A model generated the notes under the pieces. The model searched no databases. It was not told where the DNA came from and saw only the letters and a list, made by a program, of their open reading frames with translations. Positions 34,029 to 43,952 of a DNA stretch of 64,000 nucleotides are shown here, piece after piece. The stretch lies in contig NC_039478.1 of NCBI RefSeq assembly GCF_003590095.1, forward strand, positions 19,716,001-19,780,000, in the 5' to 3' direction. The translations under genes and the position numbers were made by a program. The stretch comes from Trichoplusia ni (taxonomy: Eukaryota; Arthropoda; Insecta; Lepidoptera; Noctuidae). Positions within the stretch are counted from its first letter, which is position 1, and each line of letters starts with the position of its first letter.

Positions 34029-37000
34029 TTAAATGACTTCGGCTGAATTTTCGGCTTCTCGCATCCAGCTCCTGCCAGCCGTCTTGCGCAAGTCATCACT
34101 CCACCGTGCCTGAGGACGTCCTACACTTCGTTTGCCGAGGCGTGGTCTCCACTCTAGAACTCGTTTACCCCAACGGTTATCGGTTCTTCGGCTAATATGG
34201 CCAGCCCACTGCCTCTTTCGCTTGCTGATTCGGTGGGCTATGTCGATGACCTTGGTTCTCTGACGGATTACCTCATTTCTGATGCGATCTCTCAGAGAAA
34301 TGCCGAGCATAGCCCTTTCCATAGCCCGCTGAGCGACTTTAAACTTGTGAACCAGCCGTACCGACAGTGTCCACGTTTCGGCTCCGTAAGTCATGACAGG
34401 TAGGACGCACTGATTGAAGACTTTTGTCTTTAGGCACTGTGAGATCGACGATGTTAGGACTCGACGTAACTTCCCAAATGCAGCCCAACCCAACTGAATT
34501 CTCCTATTCACCTCGTCCTCAAAGTTGTTTCTACCTAACTGCAATGTCTGCCCGAGGTATACATATTTCTGAACAACTTCGAGAACGGCGCCGTGTATCG
34601 CAATCGGTTCCGGTAGCACATGTTCATTGAACATGACCTTGGTTTTGTCCAAGTTCATCCGTAGGCCGATGCGTAGAGAAGATTCAGCCAGGACGTTCAG
34701 CATCTGTTGTAGGTCCTGCAGCGTTTCCGCCATGATGACGACATCGTTAGCGAATCGCAAGTGAGAGATGTGTTCGCCATTGATGTTGATGCCACGTCCT
34801 TTCCAGTTCAGCGTCTTGAACATATCCTCCATTGCATTAGTGAACAATTTCGGGTAAATAACATCCCCTTGTCTCACTCCTCGATGCAACGGTATGGGCC
34901 TTGTTTGCTGATTCTGTACTTGGACGGACATTGTAGCGGCTTCGTAAAGACATCTCATCACTTGGATGTATCGCCACTCTACTTGACAACGCTGCAGGGA
35001 CTCCAGAACAGACCAGATTTCAACCGAGTCAAAGGCCTTTTCATAGTCCACAAATGCTAGACACAGGGGCTGATTATACTCTTCGGTCTTCTGTATAATC
35101 TGCCGCACTGTGTGGATGTGGTCTATGGTGCCGTATCCGCTCCGAAACCCAGCCTGCTCCGGTGGTTGGAATTCGTCGAGTCTTCGCGCAAGTCGGTTCG
35201 TGACCACTCTGGAGAACAGCTATAGACGTGGTTTAGGAGGGAAATGGGTAGATAGTTCTTCAGCTGGGTTTTGTCTCCCTTTTTGAAGAACAGGACGACA
35301 ACACTCCTACTCCACGCCCCTGGAGTTCATAAGTTAAAAAGCTTTTGGAGCTCCCCTAGTAAGGGGTTTCCACCTGCTTTTAATAGCTCTGTTGTAAAGC
35401 CATCCTCGCCAGGGGATTTTCCATTTTTGAGCTGTCTCAGAGCGATCTCGATTTCGCCACTGCTGACTTCTGGCAGGTCTTCGGTGAAATGGCGTGTTAA
35501 TGTGGCTCTGGAATCCTCATATCCGGGATCAGGTCGAGATGCACGCCATCCATATAACCGGCCATAGAAATTTTCCACTTCCGAAAGGACTGCCGGCACC
35601 GAAGAAACGACTTCTCCACTTGTTGTGGTCAGCTTCGTCAAATGGCTTCTTCCAAGAGATTGTACGAACACCTTTGATTGCTCTTTCAATGTCAAGAGTA
35701 TTGGAGCACCGGAGGTCGCGTCGTACGTGCTTGTTGATCTCTTGGTTTAGAGCCCGCTTAGCTGACGAAGTGACAGGCGGGTTTTCACGTCGTTTCTTCA
35801 TAAGCCCTAATGTCTCTTCCGAAAGCTTTGATTTCCTGCCCTTACGCTGCATGTTACAGAATCTTGAACCTTCCTCCCTGAGGATCCGAACCACATATTC
35901 GTGGTTCTGGTTAACGTCTGTTGTGGTTTCCACGGCGGCAAATCGGTTCTCCAAATTTGACTGGAACGTTTCAGATCCTGTCATGGTTTGGAGCAGTGGT
36001 GGTCGGAGCCTGGCCTTCATCAGACGGAAACGTTCGGCCTTGAAGTTGATATTCAGAGAGCCTCGGACAAGTCGGTGATCGCTCCCGGTATTAAATCTAT
36101 TGATCACAGAGACGTCTCTGAATATGTGCTTCTTGTTCGTCATGATGAAGTCAATCTCATTTTTAGTCATAGTGTCAGGGCTTCGCCACGTCCACTTCCT
36201 TTGAGGCTGCTTTTTGAAAAAGGAGTTCATCAAAAAGAGCCCCTCGCGTTCGAGGAAGTTGACGAGCATTTGCCCCCTATGATTCCTGCTTCCAAATCCA
36301 TGGGATCCTACTGCCGATTCGCCGCAAATCTGTACTCCCACTTTAGCGTTAAGGTCCCCCATGACAACGGTGTAATGGGTCTTTGTAGTGAAGTGGAGGG
36401 CCCTTGATATATCATCAAATATATCCTCCACTTCATCGTCTGAATGTGTCGAGGTCGGTGCGTACACTTGCACTACCTTGAGGCTATACATGTCGGTGAG
36501 CTTTATGATAAGGTACGCTACCCTGTTCGAGACACTAGACAACGTTATCAGCTAGGGACTTATTAACCAGAAACCCAACGCCACCATGGGATTGTTGGTC
36601 TCCCTCTCGGAAGTACATTAGGTGACCTGATTCGAGGGTTATGGTGTCCTCCCCCTCTCTTCGAACTTCACATAACCCTAATATGTGCCACCTAATCTTC
36701 CCAAGTTCCACCTCGAGTTGCGCCAGATGCGAGTCAAGCCGTAGCGTGCGGCCGTTGTACGTCGCAAGAGTCAGATTTATTTGGTGGCCTCTCGTAACCC
36801 GGAGATTCTTCGCATCCCCTGTCTCGCCGTAACCACGGTCGCCACCGTGACCGGGAATAGCGGGACTGCCGGGAACTAGGGGCCGTGGCTTTTGTGTGCT
36901 GCCCATAGAGGTATTTAGCCTACTGCTATCACGCTGGCCAGACGGGTTGATAGAGGGTTTTCTTCCGAGTTTTCCTTCTCTCGCACTGGTGTTCGGTGCA

Positions 37001-37085
37001 TTTTGACTCCATTAGTCGACTTCTACGACACCCACTGGAAGAAGGGGTAGCGACATATGTATTCTTAAGCCGTCGCTACACGGCT
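34029..37085 (-). mobile_element. RTE-type non-LTR retrotransposon, decayed
   Basis: On the minus strand the element starts near 37085 (5' region with TACATATGTCGCTACCCC) and ends at 34031. Its single long pol frame is now split by frameshifts and stops into pieces at about 36906-36535, 36542-35529, 35695-35327 and 35207-34029. The endonuclease part has ATYNGRTLRL, VQVYAPTS, VVMGDLNAKVG and GSDHRLVRG. The reverse transcriptase part has EQAGFRSGYGTIDHI, FVDYEKAFDSV and GVRQGDVIYPKLF. The catalytic motif reads LRFANDVVI, with Asn for the first Asp. The 3' end runs into the Tc1 element, so the C-terminus may be cut. Confidence 0.83.
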
Positions 37086-37755
37086 CTTATATTCAATACA
37101 TTATGTGTTCGCTACAAGTTCTTATCAGAATGAGTAAAAAACCTTAAGTGAGCAAAATCTTAAAAAACCATAAATTCTTGTCAAAACATTTACAATAATG
37201 TGAGTAGATAGTTGTTTACAACATCAGTCGATATCACACTAATCTTAGTTAGTTTCATTTTTTTTTTTTTTTTTAGTTGGAAGCGAAGTCTCACAGCTGA
37301 GATGTTGGACAGTACCAACACAATCACAATTTCCGTAAAAACCGTATCAAATCTCGTTGTTTATCGACTATCTCAGAATCAAGCCCAAAACTTTGATACA
37401 AAGCCAATTGAACGGAGTCGTAGGAAATCGTGAAGTGATTCGAGTGACCAAGACGTGTGTAGAGACACGATGTGAGTGCGATGACGTCAGAAGCTGAAGC
37501 GGACAGCGGACGTCCCACGTGGTGAGCTGTCTCCGAGCAAGTACCTGTCAAGTTTTAGCTCATAACTTGTTTACACTCTGTCGAACGCCTGCCAGAGGGC
37601 AATAAGATTACCGCAAGGATTACCGCGGAAGTCGTTTTATTTAATAAAAAAAAAAAAAAAAATGCTAGTTGAACCCTTTCCTAGAAGTGTCGTTAACGTT
37701 TTTCGTTTTTGCTGTTGATTTAGTGTGGGAACGAACCCAGTGTGGGACCCAGGAT
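37086..37755. other. Intergenic DNA with simple tracts
   Basis: No gene is supported. Poly(T) tracts lie at about 37258-37275, and a poly(A) tract at about 37646-37662. Confidence 0.45.
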
Positions 37756-37862
37756 AACCTACTAATATTATAAACGCGAAAGTTTGTATATGTATGTATG
37801 TATGTTCCTCTTTTACGCAAGCCACTGAAAGGATTTAGAAAAAAGTTGCTTAGTATTTGTGA
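37756..37862 (+). repeat. Truncated Helitron-like repeat (5' end)
   Basis: CCTACTAATATTATAAACGC followed by GAAAGTTTGTATATGTATG is the 5' end seen in the other Helitron-like copies. The 3' CTAG end is absent. Confidence 0.55.
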
Positions 37863-38009
37863 GTTTTGTTATTTTTCGTTTCTCGAGGTGCGTAGCACGA
37901 CAGCGTGGCGTAGCTCCGTATTCGATATCGCAGAAATCGCGTTGTTTTAACGTTTTCCGTAGTTTCACACATAGCTTAGCTCGGAATAGTCGATATCGTG
38001 GTGATCTGT

Positions 38010-38012
<3 letters not shown>

Positions 38013-38048
<36 letters not shown>
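38013..38048. repeat. Poly(T) tract
   Basis: There are 36 uninterrupted T. It could be the tail of a minus-strand retroelement whose body is not recognisable. Confidence 0.8.
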
Positions 38049-38075
38049 CCCGAGAAATGTCACTCTATGTAAGGA

Positions 38076-38629
38076 CATCCAAAGTAAGGTCAATCAAAAT
38101 GAGGTCACTCAAAGTAAGGTCATTCAAAGTAAGGTCACTAAAAATGAGGTCACTCAAAGTAAGGTCAATCAAATGACGTAACTAAAAGTAGCGTCATCAT
38201 CCATGGTAAGGTCAATCAATCAAAGTGAGGTCATTCAACTTAAAGTCACTCAAAGTTCAGTCGCTTTAAGGTCACGATATGTGTGGTCTCTCCAATAAAG
38301 GTCACTCTAAGCGAGGTCACTGTCAGTAAGGTCATCCAAAGTAGGATTATCTATCTACAGTAAGGTCACTCACTCGAAATGAGGTCACTCAAAGTAAGGT
38401 CATCATCCATGGTAAGGTCAAGGTCAATCAAAGTGAGGTCATTCAACTTAAGGTCACTCAAATTTGAGTGGTTCTAAGGTCACGATATATGTGTGATCAC
38501 TCACTCCAATAAAGGTAGGTGAGGTCTAAGTGAGGTCATCCAAAGCGAGGTTGCGATGCGTGCGGTCGGTCTAAGTAAGGTCAGGCAACTTAAGGTCATG
38601 CCAGATTAGGTCAAACTTCATAAAACAAA
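38076..38629 (+). repeat. Degenerate minisatellite with AGGTCA in nearly every unit
   Basis: About 550 bases are built from variants of a roughly 15-bp unit close to CTCAAAGTAAGGTCA. I count about two dozen exact AGGTCA words, all on the plus strand. Larger blocks also recur, for example GGTCATCATCCATGG or its relatives near 38195 and 38399, and TTCAACTTAAGGTCACTCA-type blocks near 38235 and 38443. The hexamer equals the nuclear-receptor half-site, but function is unproven. Confidence 0.85.
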
Positions 38630-38657
38630 GGTTAGGTTAGGTTAGGTTAGGTTAGGT
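38630..38657. repeat. Telomeric (TTAGG)n tract
   Basis: About five and a half GGTTA units, the insect telomere repeat, directly abut the poly(T) that is the 3' tail of the minus-strand TRAS-like LINE. Confidence 0.9.
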
Positions 38658-40714
38658 TTTTTTTTTTTTTATTTTTTTTTTTATACAGTTTTTCTCTGAC
38701 ATAATCAGAGTCATTGTTTTCTAACTAGTTTTTATTTCTCTTTCATTCCAGTTCTCGCAAGTATGCCTCTCGTACTTTCATGCCTCATACTTTATCTTTC
38801 TCACATCCATCACCATTCACCCTTGAGGTCGGGATAGACCATCTACTGCTATTTTATCTATTCTTATTTATTTATTTGCAGGGGAAATAAGTTAAGACAT
38901 TTTTTATTTATTTAATTCAGTTGCTGTGCCACTAGGAGTATATCCATAACACGGTTACTTATTATATACGTAGTGGCTGTTTGTTACGCGTTTTTGTTTT
39001 ATTTACTATATTCATACAATATTTCAAAAATATTCGGCGGGACTTGTTACTTTTAATGATATCCGAAATTGTATCGCTACGGATCTCAGTCTCCATGCTT
39101 GCCTCGGCGTCCGCTCTTTCCTTCCCGTATACCGGGCACTCCACCACAAGATGGATGACCGACTCTACTTTTTCCGGTTCACAAATGCACGATGGGCTCT
39201 CCTTGCACCGGAAGCGGTAAAGGTACTCGGAGAATCCACCGTGCCCAGTGAACAGTTGCGTGAGTTCGGGCTCTAGCTCAATCTTCCTAGAGATTTTGTA
39301 GGCTTCAATGGCGTCCGGAAAGAAGACCTTCGTGACGCTTGCTGTGGACTCCTCTCTGTATCTCCGGTTCCATCTGTCGAGCGTCTCCATTCGGATCCGG
39401 CGCTTGACATATGAAATCGGACATTTATCATATGCGGCTTTTGTCTTTTTCTTCAATGCTGCGTCCTTGGCCAGAGTGTCAGCTCTCTCATTTCCCTCCA
39501 CCCCTACATGGGCTTTCACCCAAAACAACTCCAGGTTTTGGGAGCGAGACTTAGCTAGCTGGAGGTTTTCTCTAATTTTCGCCACTATAGGGTGGAGGGA
39601 GTCAACGTTGCTGATCGTCTGGAGCGCCGACCTGGAGTCACTTAAGATTCGTGCTCGTGGCGCAGCATGCTTGACTACCAACTCTACCGCCTTATGCAGT
39701 GCCCAAAGCTCCGCCTGATAAACTGTGCAGAACGGCTCCAGTTTGGCTTTGTAGGATCTAGTTTCTTGGCCATCTTTCCATAAGGAAAGGGCCGCTCCCA
39801 CTTTTCCCTCAATTTTAGAGCCATCGGTGTATATGTCCTCCACACCCTGGAGTCGCTCTACACCGTTCTCAAGGTCTTCGAAGGTCACAGTCTCCCAAGT
39901 TGCAGGGTGTTGTATGCTGGCGTACTTAATTGGTTTCTCGACCTCCCTGTCGCCCAGAATTCTCCCGGTGTGACCCTTCTTTTCCTCGTACAGAGCCGCT
40001 GCTTCTTGTATCCTAAGGTCTAATGGCAGTAGTCCGGAAAGTATGAGCGCCGAACTGAGGGAGACAGTTCTGTACGCCTTTGTAATTTTCCGAACGAAAC
40101 CTCTTTGCACCGCCTCCAACTGTCGTCTCGTGCCCTTTTTCTCGGCCGCGGGCGCCCATGCACTCGCTGCATACATAATCACAGGCTCGATCACCGCCGT
40201 GTATATTGTCCTTATCACCTCCGGGTTCAGACCCCAGTTGACTTTTGCCGCTCTGGACAGTTGGCGATAGATGTTAAGTGCCTTACGGCACGCGTTCGAC
40301 ACATGCGTGTTGAACGTCAGTCCATCGTCAACTGTCAGACCGAGGATCTTAATTTCCTTCGACATGCCGATGGGCTCCCCGCCCATGCTCAGGGCCGGGG
40401 TGTCAAACTTCAGCTTCCTAGTCACAACCATAGCTTTGGTTTTATGAGGTGCGAATTTCAGCTTGTTCTCAACCCCCCAGCCCCGGACATGCTCGAGGAT
40501 CGCATTGGCACGCCTCTGCACCTCGGAGCCGCTGTCCCCGGAGATGATAAGCACCACGTCATCTGCAAAGGCCTGTACATGCTCCCCTTTTTCTTCGATC
40601 TGTTTAAGGAGGGGATCCAACAGCAGGTTCCAGAAAGTAGGGCCCCCTACTGAGCCCTGGACGCACCCTTTATTTGTTGCCCTGGAACTCTCCGCCCCAG
40701 CATACCTTACACGT
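38658..40714 (-). mobile_element. 5'-truncated telomere-associated LINE (TRAS-like)
   Basis: On the minus strand the element runs from 40714, inside the reverse transcriptase, through ORF2 and a 3' UTR to a poly(A) tail (poly(T) at 38658-38690), which is followed by CCTAA repeats. Telomeric repeats flank both sides. The poly(A)-CCTAA orientation is that known for the TRAS family and opposite to SART. The 5' truncation at a telomeric repeat is typical of incomplete target-primed reverse transcription. Family assignment rests on target, orientation and RT wording, not on an alignment. Confidence 0.72.
38962..40713 (-). CDS. TRAS-like ORF2 fragment: reverse transcriptase C-terminus and RNase H
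   Basis: The frame is open from the truncation point to the stop. The start has CVQGSVGGPTFWN, then the catalytic AFADDVVLII. The RT thumb has KILGLTVDDGLTFNTH. RNase H follows, with DIYTDGSKIEGK, YQAELWALHKA, LSDSRSAL and FWVKAHVGVEGNERAD. The end has a zinc-finger-like CICEPEKVESVIHLVVEC. It lacks the endonuclease and the front of the RT, so it cannot be mobile by itself. Confidence 0.82.
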   Translation of the reverse strand, partial: RVRYAGAESSRATNKGCVQGSVGGPTFWNLLLDPLLKQIEEKGEHVQAFADDVVLIISGDSGSEVQRRANAILEHVRGWGVENKLKFAPHKTKAMVVTRKLKFDTPALSMGGEPIGMSKEIKILGLTVDDGLTFNTHVSNACRKALNIYRQLSRAAKVNWGLNPEVIRTIYTAVIEPVIMYAASAWAPAAEKKGTRRQLEAVQRGFVRKITKAYRTVSLSSALILSGLLPLDLRIQEAAALYEEKKGHTGRILGDREVEKPIKYASIQHPATWETVTFEDLENGVERLQGVEDIYTDGSKIEGKVGAALSLWKDGQETRSYKAKLEPFCTVYQAELWALHKAVELVVKHAAPRARILSDSRSALQTISNVDSLHPIVAKIRENLQLAKSRSQNLELFWVKAHVGVEGNERADTLAKDAALKKKTKAAYDKCPISYVKRRIRMETLDRWNRRYREESTASVTKVFFPDAIEAYKISRKIELEPELTQLFTGHGGFSEYLYRFRCKESPSCICEPEKVESVIHLVVECPVYGKERADAEASMETEIRSDTISDIIKSNKSRRIFLKYCMNIVNKTKTRNKQPLRI

Positions 40715-40803
40715 GGTTAGGTTAGGTTAGGTTAGGTTAGGTTAGGTTAGGTTAGGTTAGGTTAGGTTAGGTTAGGTTAGGTTAGGTTAGGTTAGGTTAG
40801 GTT
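40715..40803. repeat. Telomeric (TTAGG)n tract
   Basis: About 18 perfect GGTTA units separate the TRAS-like element (minus) from the SART-like element (plus). It is the longest telomeric tract in the window. Confidence 0.95.
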
Positions 40804-41756
40804 GGGGTGCCAGGCAGAAAACCTCCTCGTGTGCCTGGCGGCTGCTGGTCCCTTACGGATACGTCCGGGGGGAAGAGCAGTCGTTGGGCCGGTGCACCCT
40901 GGGCACGCATAACAATCGTCTCGCGACTTGGGGCAATTGTTGTGCGTGGCGAATTTCTGCCGCGGGGTCCGGCCAGTGTCAACTGCTGGCCGGACACGCT
41001 CGCTCGCTCCCGCCCTCCTCAAGCGAGGGGTGGTTCGGTGGAGCTCGAGCGAAGGGGGACTTCGGCCATTGTTTGTTTGTTGGCCGAAGGTCGGGAGGAG
41101 AGGCGAGTCCAGTGAGTGTCAACTGCTTGCTGGACGTCGCAGCCCGCCGGCGTCCTGGACTCATTCCGGGTAGCGGCGGCGGGCGGGGGTGTCTTCCCAC
41201 AGCCTGTGGGTTAGACTGGCGGGGGTCGTTGTTGTTTCGGCCTTCGCGTGGTGGGCGTTCGCTGGCGTCTCGGACGTACTCCGAGTAGCGGCAGCGGGCG
41301 TGGTGTAGGGCGAGTCCAGTGAGTGTTCACAGCTTGCTGGATGTCGCAGCCCGTCGGCGTCCTGGGCTTATTCCGGGTAGCGGCGGCGGGCGGGGAGTCG
41401 GAGATGGGCGACGGGTCCGGTGTGCACTTGCACTGCCTCCGGACGCGGTCTTGTAAAGGCCACCGTCGGCCAGACCGTAAACCCGCAGCGAGGTCAGGGG
41501 TGGACTTACGCGGGAACGGGGGTCTGACCTTTATCGGTTGGACCGCGAGGACGGAAAACCTCTATAAAAAACCCCCAATCCCAAGCTATTGGATAACGCG
41601 GCGAGGGGATGAATGGCTGGTGGGTGACCAGTTCTTAGCGTTAACCTCCGAAGAGGAACCTGTCGAACCTCGGAGGGTTATTCTAGACCTCCCCCCGGCT
41701 ACAGGGGGCACTGGCCGGGGGTGACGCACACTTCCCCCATTCTCGTGGGAATCTTT

Positions 41757-43952
41757 ATGGATCAATTAAATAAAAACCAAAACGATGTTTTAGTGGGCGA
41801 TAAGGATGTGGAAAGGAGGACGACTCGGTCGACTGTTCGACAGAGTGTCGAAAGAGAAATGGCGGTGAGGTCACCTCGGGTTGTACTCGAGCGTGTCGCC
41901 TCGGTACGCCAAGAAGAAGCCATGGAGCTAGCGGAGCAGACGTTCACGTCGTGTCGCTCCCGCGAAAGCTCTTCCGGTCGTAGTGACCGAAAGCGTCCCA
42001 GAAGGGATGTGTCGGAAGACAGGGAGTCTGTGGGGGCGTACGCCGCTTCGGACTGTGAGAGCGAGGTCTCATTAGCCTCGTCATCACGGTCTCGGGCTTG
42101 CGTCACCCACGGACGCTACGTGGGCCTTCATCGGCAAAGGGAGGAGTACCGGAGGCTCGCAGCCGAGTCGGCGCAGCCCTTCGACACCGACCAGGCTAAG
42201 AAGGATGAAGAAGAGAGGCAGAAGAGGGATGCCAGGGCGGCGGTCCGGGACATGTTGAGTTCCGGATTGAAACCGATCGATCCTTCTTCTGCCAAAGAAA
42301 TGATCGAAGGCGGCCTGATGGCGGTCTTGGAGGTAGCTCGTACCTCCAAGAATATAAAGGGCTGCCTTATAAAGAAAATGAAGGACGCGGTGGAAGATAT
42401 TCAGGGCGGCGTTCGCGCCCTGACAAAGTCCGCCGGGACCGAGAGCCTTCTGGCGGAGAACGCCAGGCTCAGCCGAGAGCTTGAGGAGCTGCGGGCTAAA
42501 GTCCAGTCCGTCGAAAGGCGGACTGCCCCAGCGGCTCAAGACGAAGAAGACGAACGTATGAAGCGCATCATGCTGTCCGTCGGGACCATGATGGACGCAA
42601 GACTGGCTGGGGTCATTAGCCGACTCCCGCCAGAACCTATAATGCGTCCGCCATTGGCGGCGGACAGAAGACGCGCGGAGGCGGAGGCTGCAAGCCGTGG
42701 GCCCAAGCCTGGGTACAACCAGGTCCTCAAGGCGGCCCCGGCTCCGAAGCAGGCGCCGAAACCGGCGCCACGACAGGCACCGAAGCCGACCCCGAAGCCG
42801 GACCCAAAACCGGCCAAGGGGAAGGCAAAGAAATCGACGGGGCAACCTGCACCGGCTCTTACACCGGCGACGGAAGAGGCGCCGGCCCTGGCACCAGCGC
42901 CACAAGAGCCGGTACCAAGCACGTCGGAGACTGTGGAGGAAGGGTGGACCACAGTCTCCAACAAAAAGAAGAAGGGGCCGAAGCCTAAGGCGCCGGAGCA
43001 GCCGGCGGCGAAGCCGGCCAAGAGAACCCCTCCCACAAAGAAACAGGAGGGGCGAAAACCGGCGACAAAGGGGCCGAAGAAGGAGTCGGGGAGGACGCGG
43101 CGGAGAAGGGGTCAGCGCCAGAGGCGTCTTGCCCGCACCTCTGCTGTCGTCCTCACCATAAGCGACGAGGGGGCACAGAAGGCCCTCACTTATGAGACGG
43201 TCCTACGGGAGGCGCGCGAGACCATCGACCTGAAAAAGATGGGGGTCGACATGGAGGTCGACCCAATTCGCATAAGAAGGACGCAGACTGGGGCTCGGGT
43301 TCTCGAGCTCCCGCAGAACGTCGGTCGGGAGGCGGCTGACGGCATGGCAGAGGAACTGCGTGCCAGGTACGGCGGTGACGTCAGAGTCACTAGGCCTGTC
43401 AGGTGCGCGGAGCTCCGGGTGTCGAACCTGGACGACTCCGTCACCCAACAGGAGATCATCGACGTCGCCGCGCGTCAGTCGCAGTGCGCTCCCGACCAGC
43501 TCAAGGTGGGAGACCTGAGGCCCAGCTACGGCGGCAAATTTAGCGCGGTGCTGAAGTGCCCACTGGAGGCGGCATCAAAGTTAATAACCACCAAGATGCA
43601 AAAGTTCTTGGTGGGATGGAGCTCGGCGCGGGTCGTGCAGCTGGAGGCACGACCAATGAAGTGCTACCGCTGCCTGGCACTAGGTCACACCAGACCAGTG
43701 TGCATGTGCCCCGCAGACCGCAGTGGTTTATGTTACCGCTGCGCGATGCCAGGGCACAAGGCAGCGGAGTGTAAGGAGCCAGCAAGGTGCGCCATATGCG
43801 CCGAGCTCGGCCGCAATGCCGCCCACCAGATGGGCAGCCGGGGATGTGCTCCCCCGGCATTAATCAGGAAGAGAATGGCCGCGTTGGGGAAGGTGCCCAA
43901 TGCGGCCACATCGCAGGCGCGCCCCTGTGAGGAGGAACGGATGGACGAATAA
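41757..43952 (+). CDS. SART-like ORF1: gag-like protein with three zinc knuckles
   Basis: The 731-aa frame starts at ATG 41757. The N-terminal part is charged and serine/arginine-rich. A predicted coiled coil follows at about 220-285 (LLAENARLSRELEELRAKVQ). A long low-complexity tract of PKQAPKPAPRQAPKPTPKP type comes next, then a basic stretch near RTRRRRGQRQRRLART that could serve as a nuclear signal. CCHC motifs end the protein: CYRCLALGHTRPVC, CYRCAMPGHKAAEC and a third looser CAICAELGRNAAHQ with a later Cys. Its stop TAA shares a base with an ATG in the TAATG junction. Confidence 0.88.
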   Translation: MDQLNKNQNDVLVGDKDVERRTTRSTVRQSVEREMAVRSPRVVLERVASVRQEEAMELAEQTFTSCRSRESSSGRSDRKRPRRDVSEDRESVGAYAASDCESEVSLASSSRSRACVTHGRYVGLHRQREEYRRLAAESAQPFDTDQAKKDEEERQKRDARAAVRDMLSSGLKPIDPSSAKEMIEGGLMAVLEVARTSKNIKGCLIKKMKDAVEDIQGGVRALTKSAGTESLLAENARLSRELEELRAKVQSVERRTAPAAQDEEDERMKRIMLSVGTMMDARLAGVISRLPPEPIMRPPLAADRRRAEAEAASRGPKPGYNQVLKAAPAPKQAPKPAPRQAPKPTPKPDPKPAKGKAKKSTGQPAPALTPATEEAPALAPAPQEPVPSTSETVEEGWTTVSNKKKKGPKPKAPEQPAAKPAKRTPPTKKQEGRKPATKGPKKESGRTRRRRGQRQRRLARTSAVVLTISDEGAQKALTYETVLREARETIDLKKMGVDMEVDPIRIRRTQTGARVLELPQNVGREAADGMAEELRARYGGDVRVTRPVRCAELRVSNLDDSVTQQEIIDVAARQSQCAPDQLKVGDLRPSYGGKFSAVLKCPLEAASKLITTKMQKFLVGWSSARVVQLEARPMKCYRCLALGHTRPVCMCPADRSGLCYRCAMPGHKAAECKEPARCAICAELGRNAAHQMGSRGCAPPALIRKRMAALGKVPNAATSQARPCEEERMDE

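Noticed and set aside
42084..43161. Arginine-rich open frames opposite and off-frame to SART ORF1
   Set aside because: These are shadows of the GC-rich gag frame.
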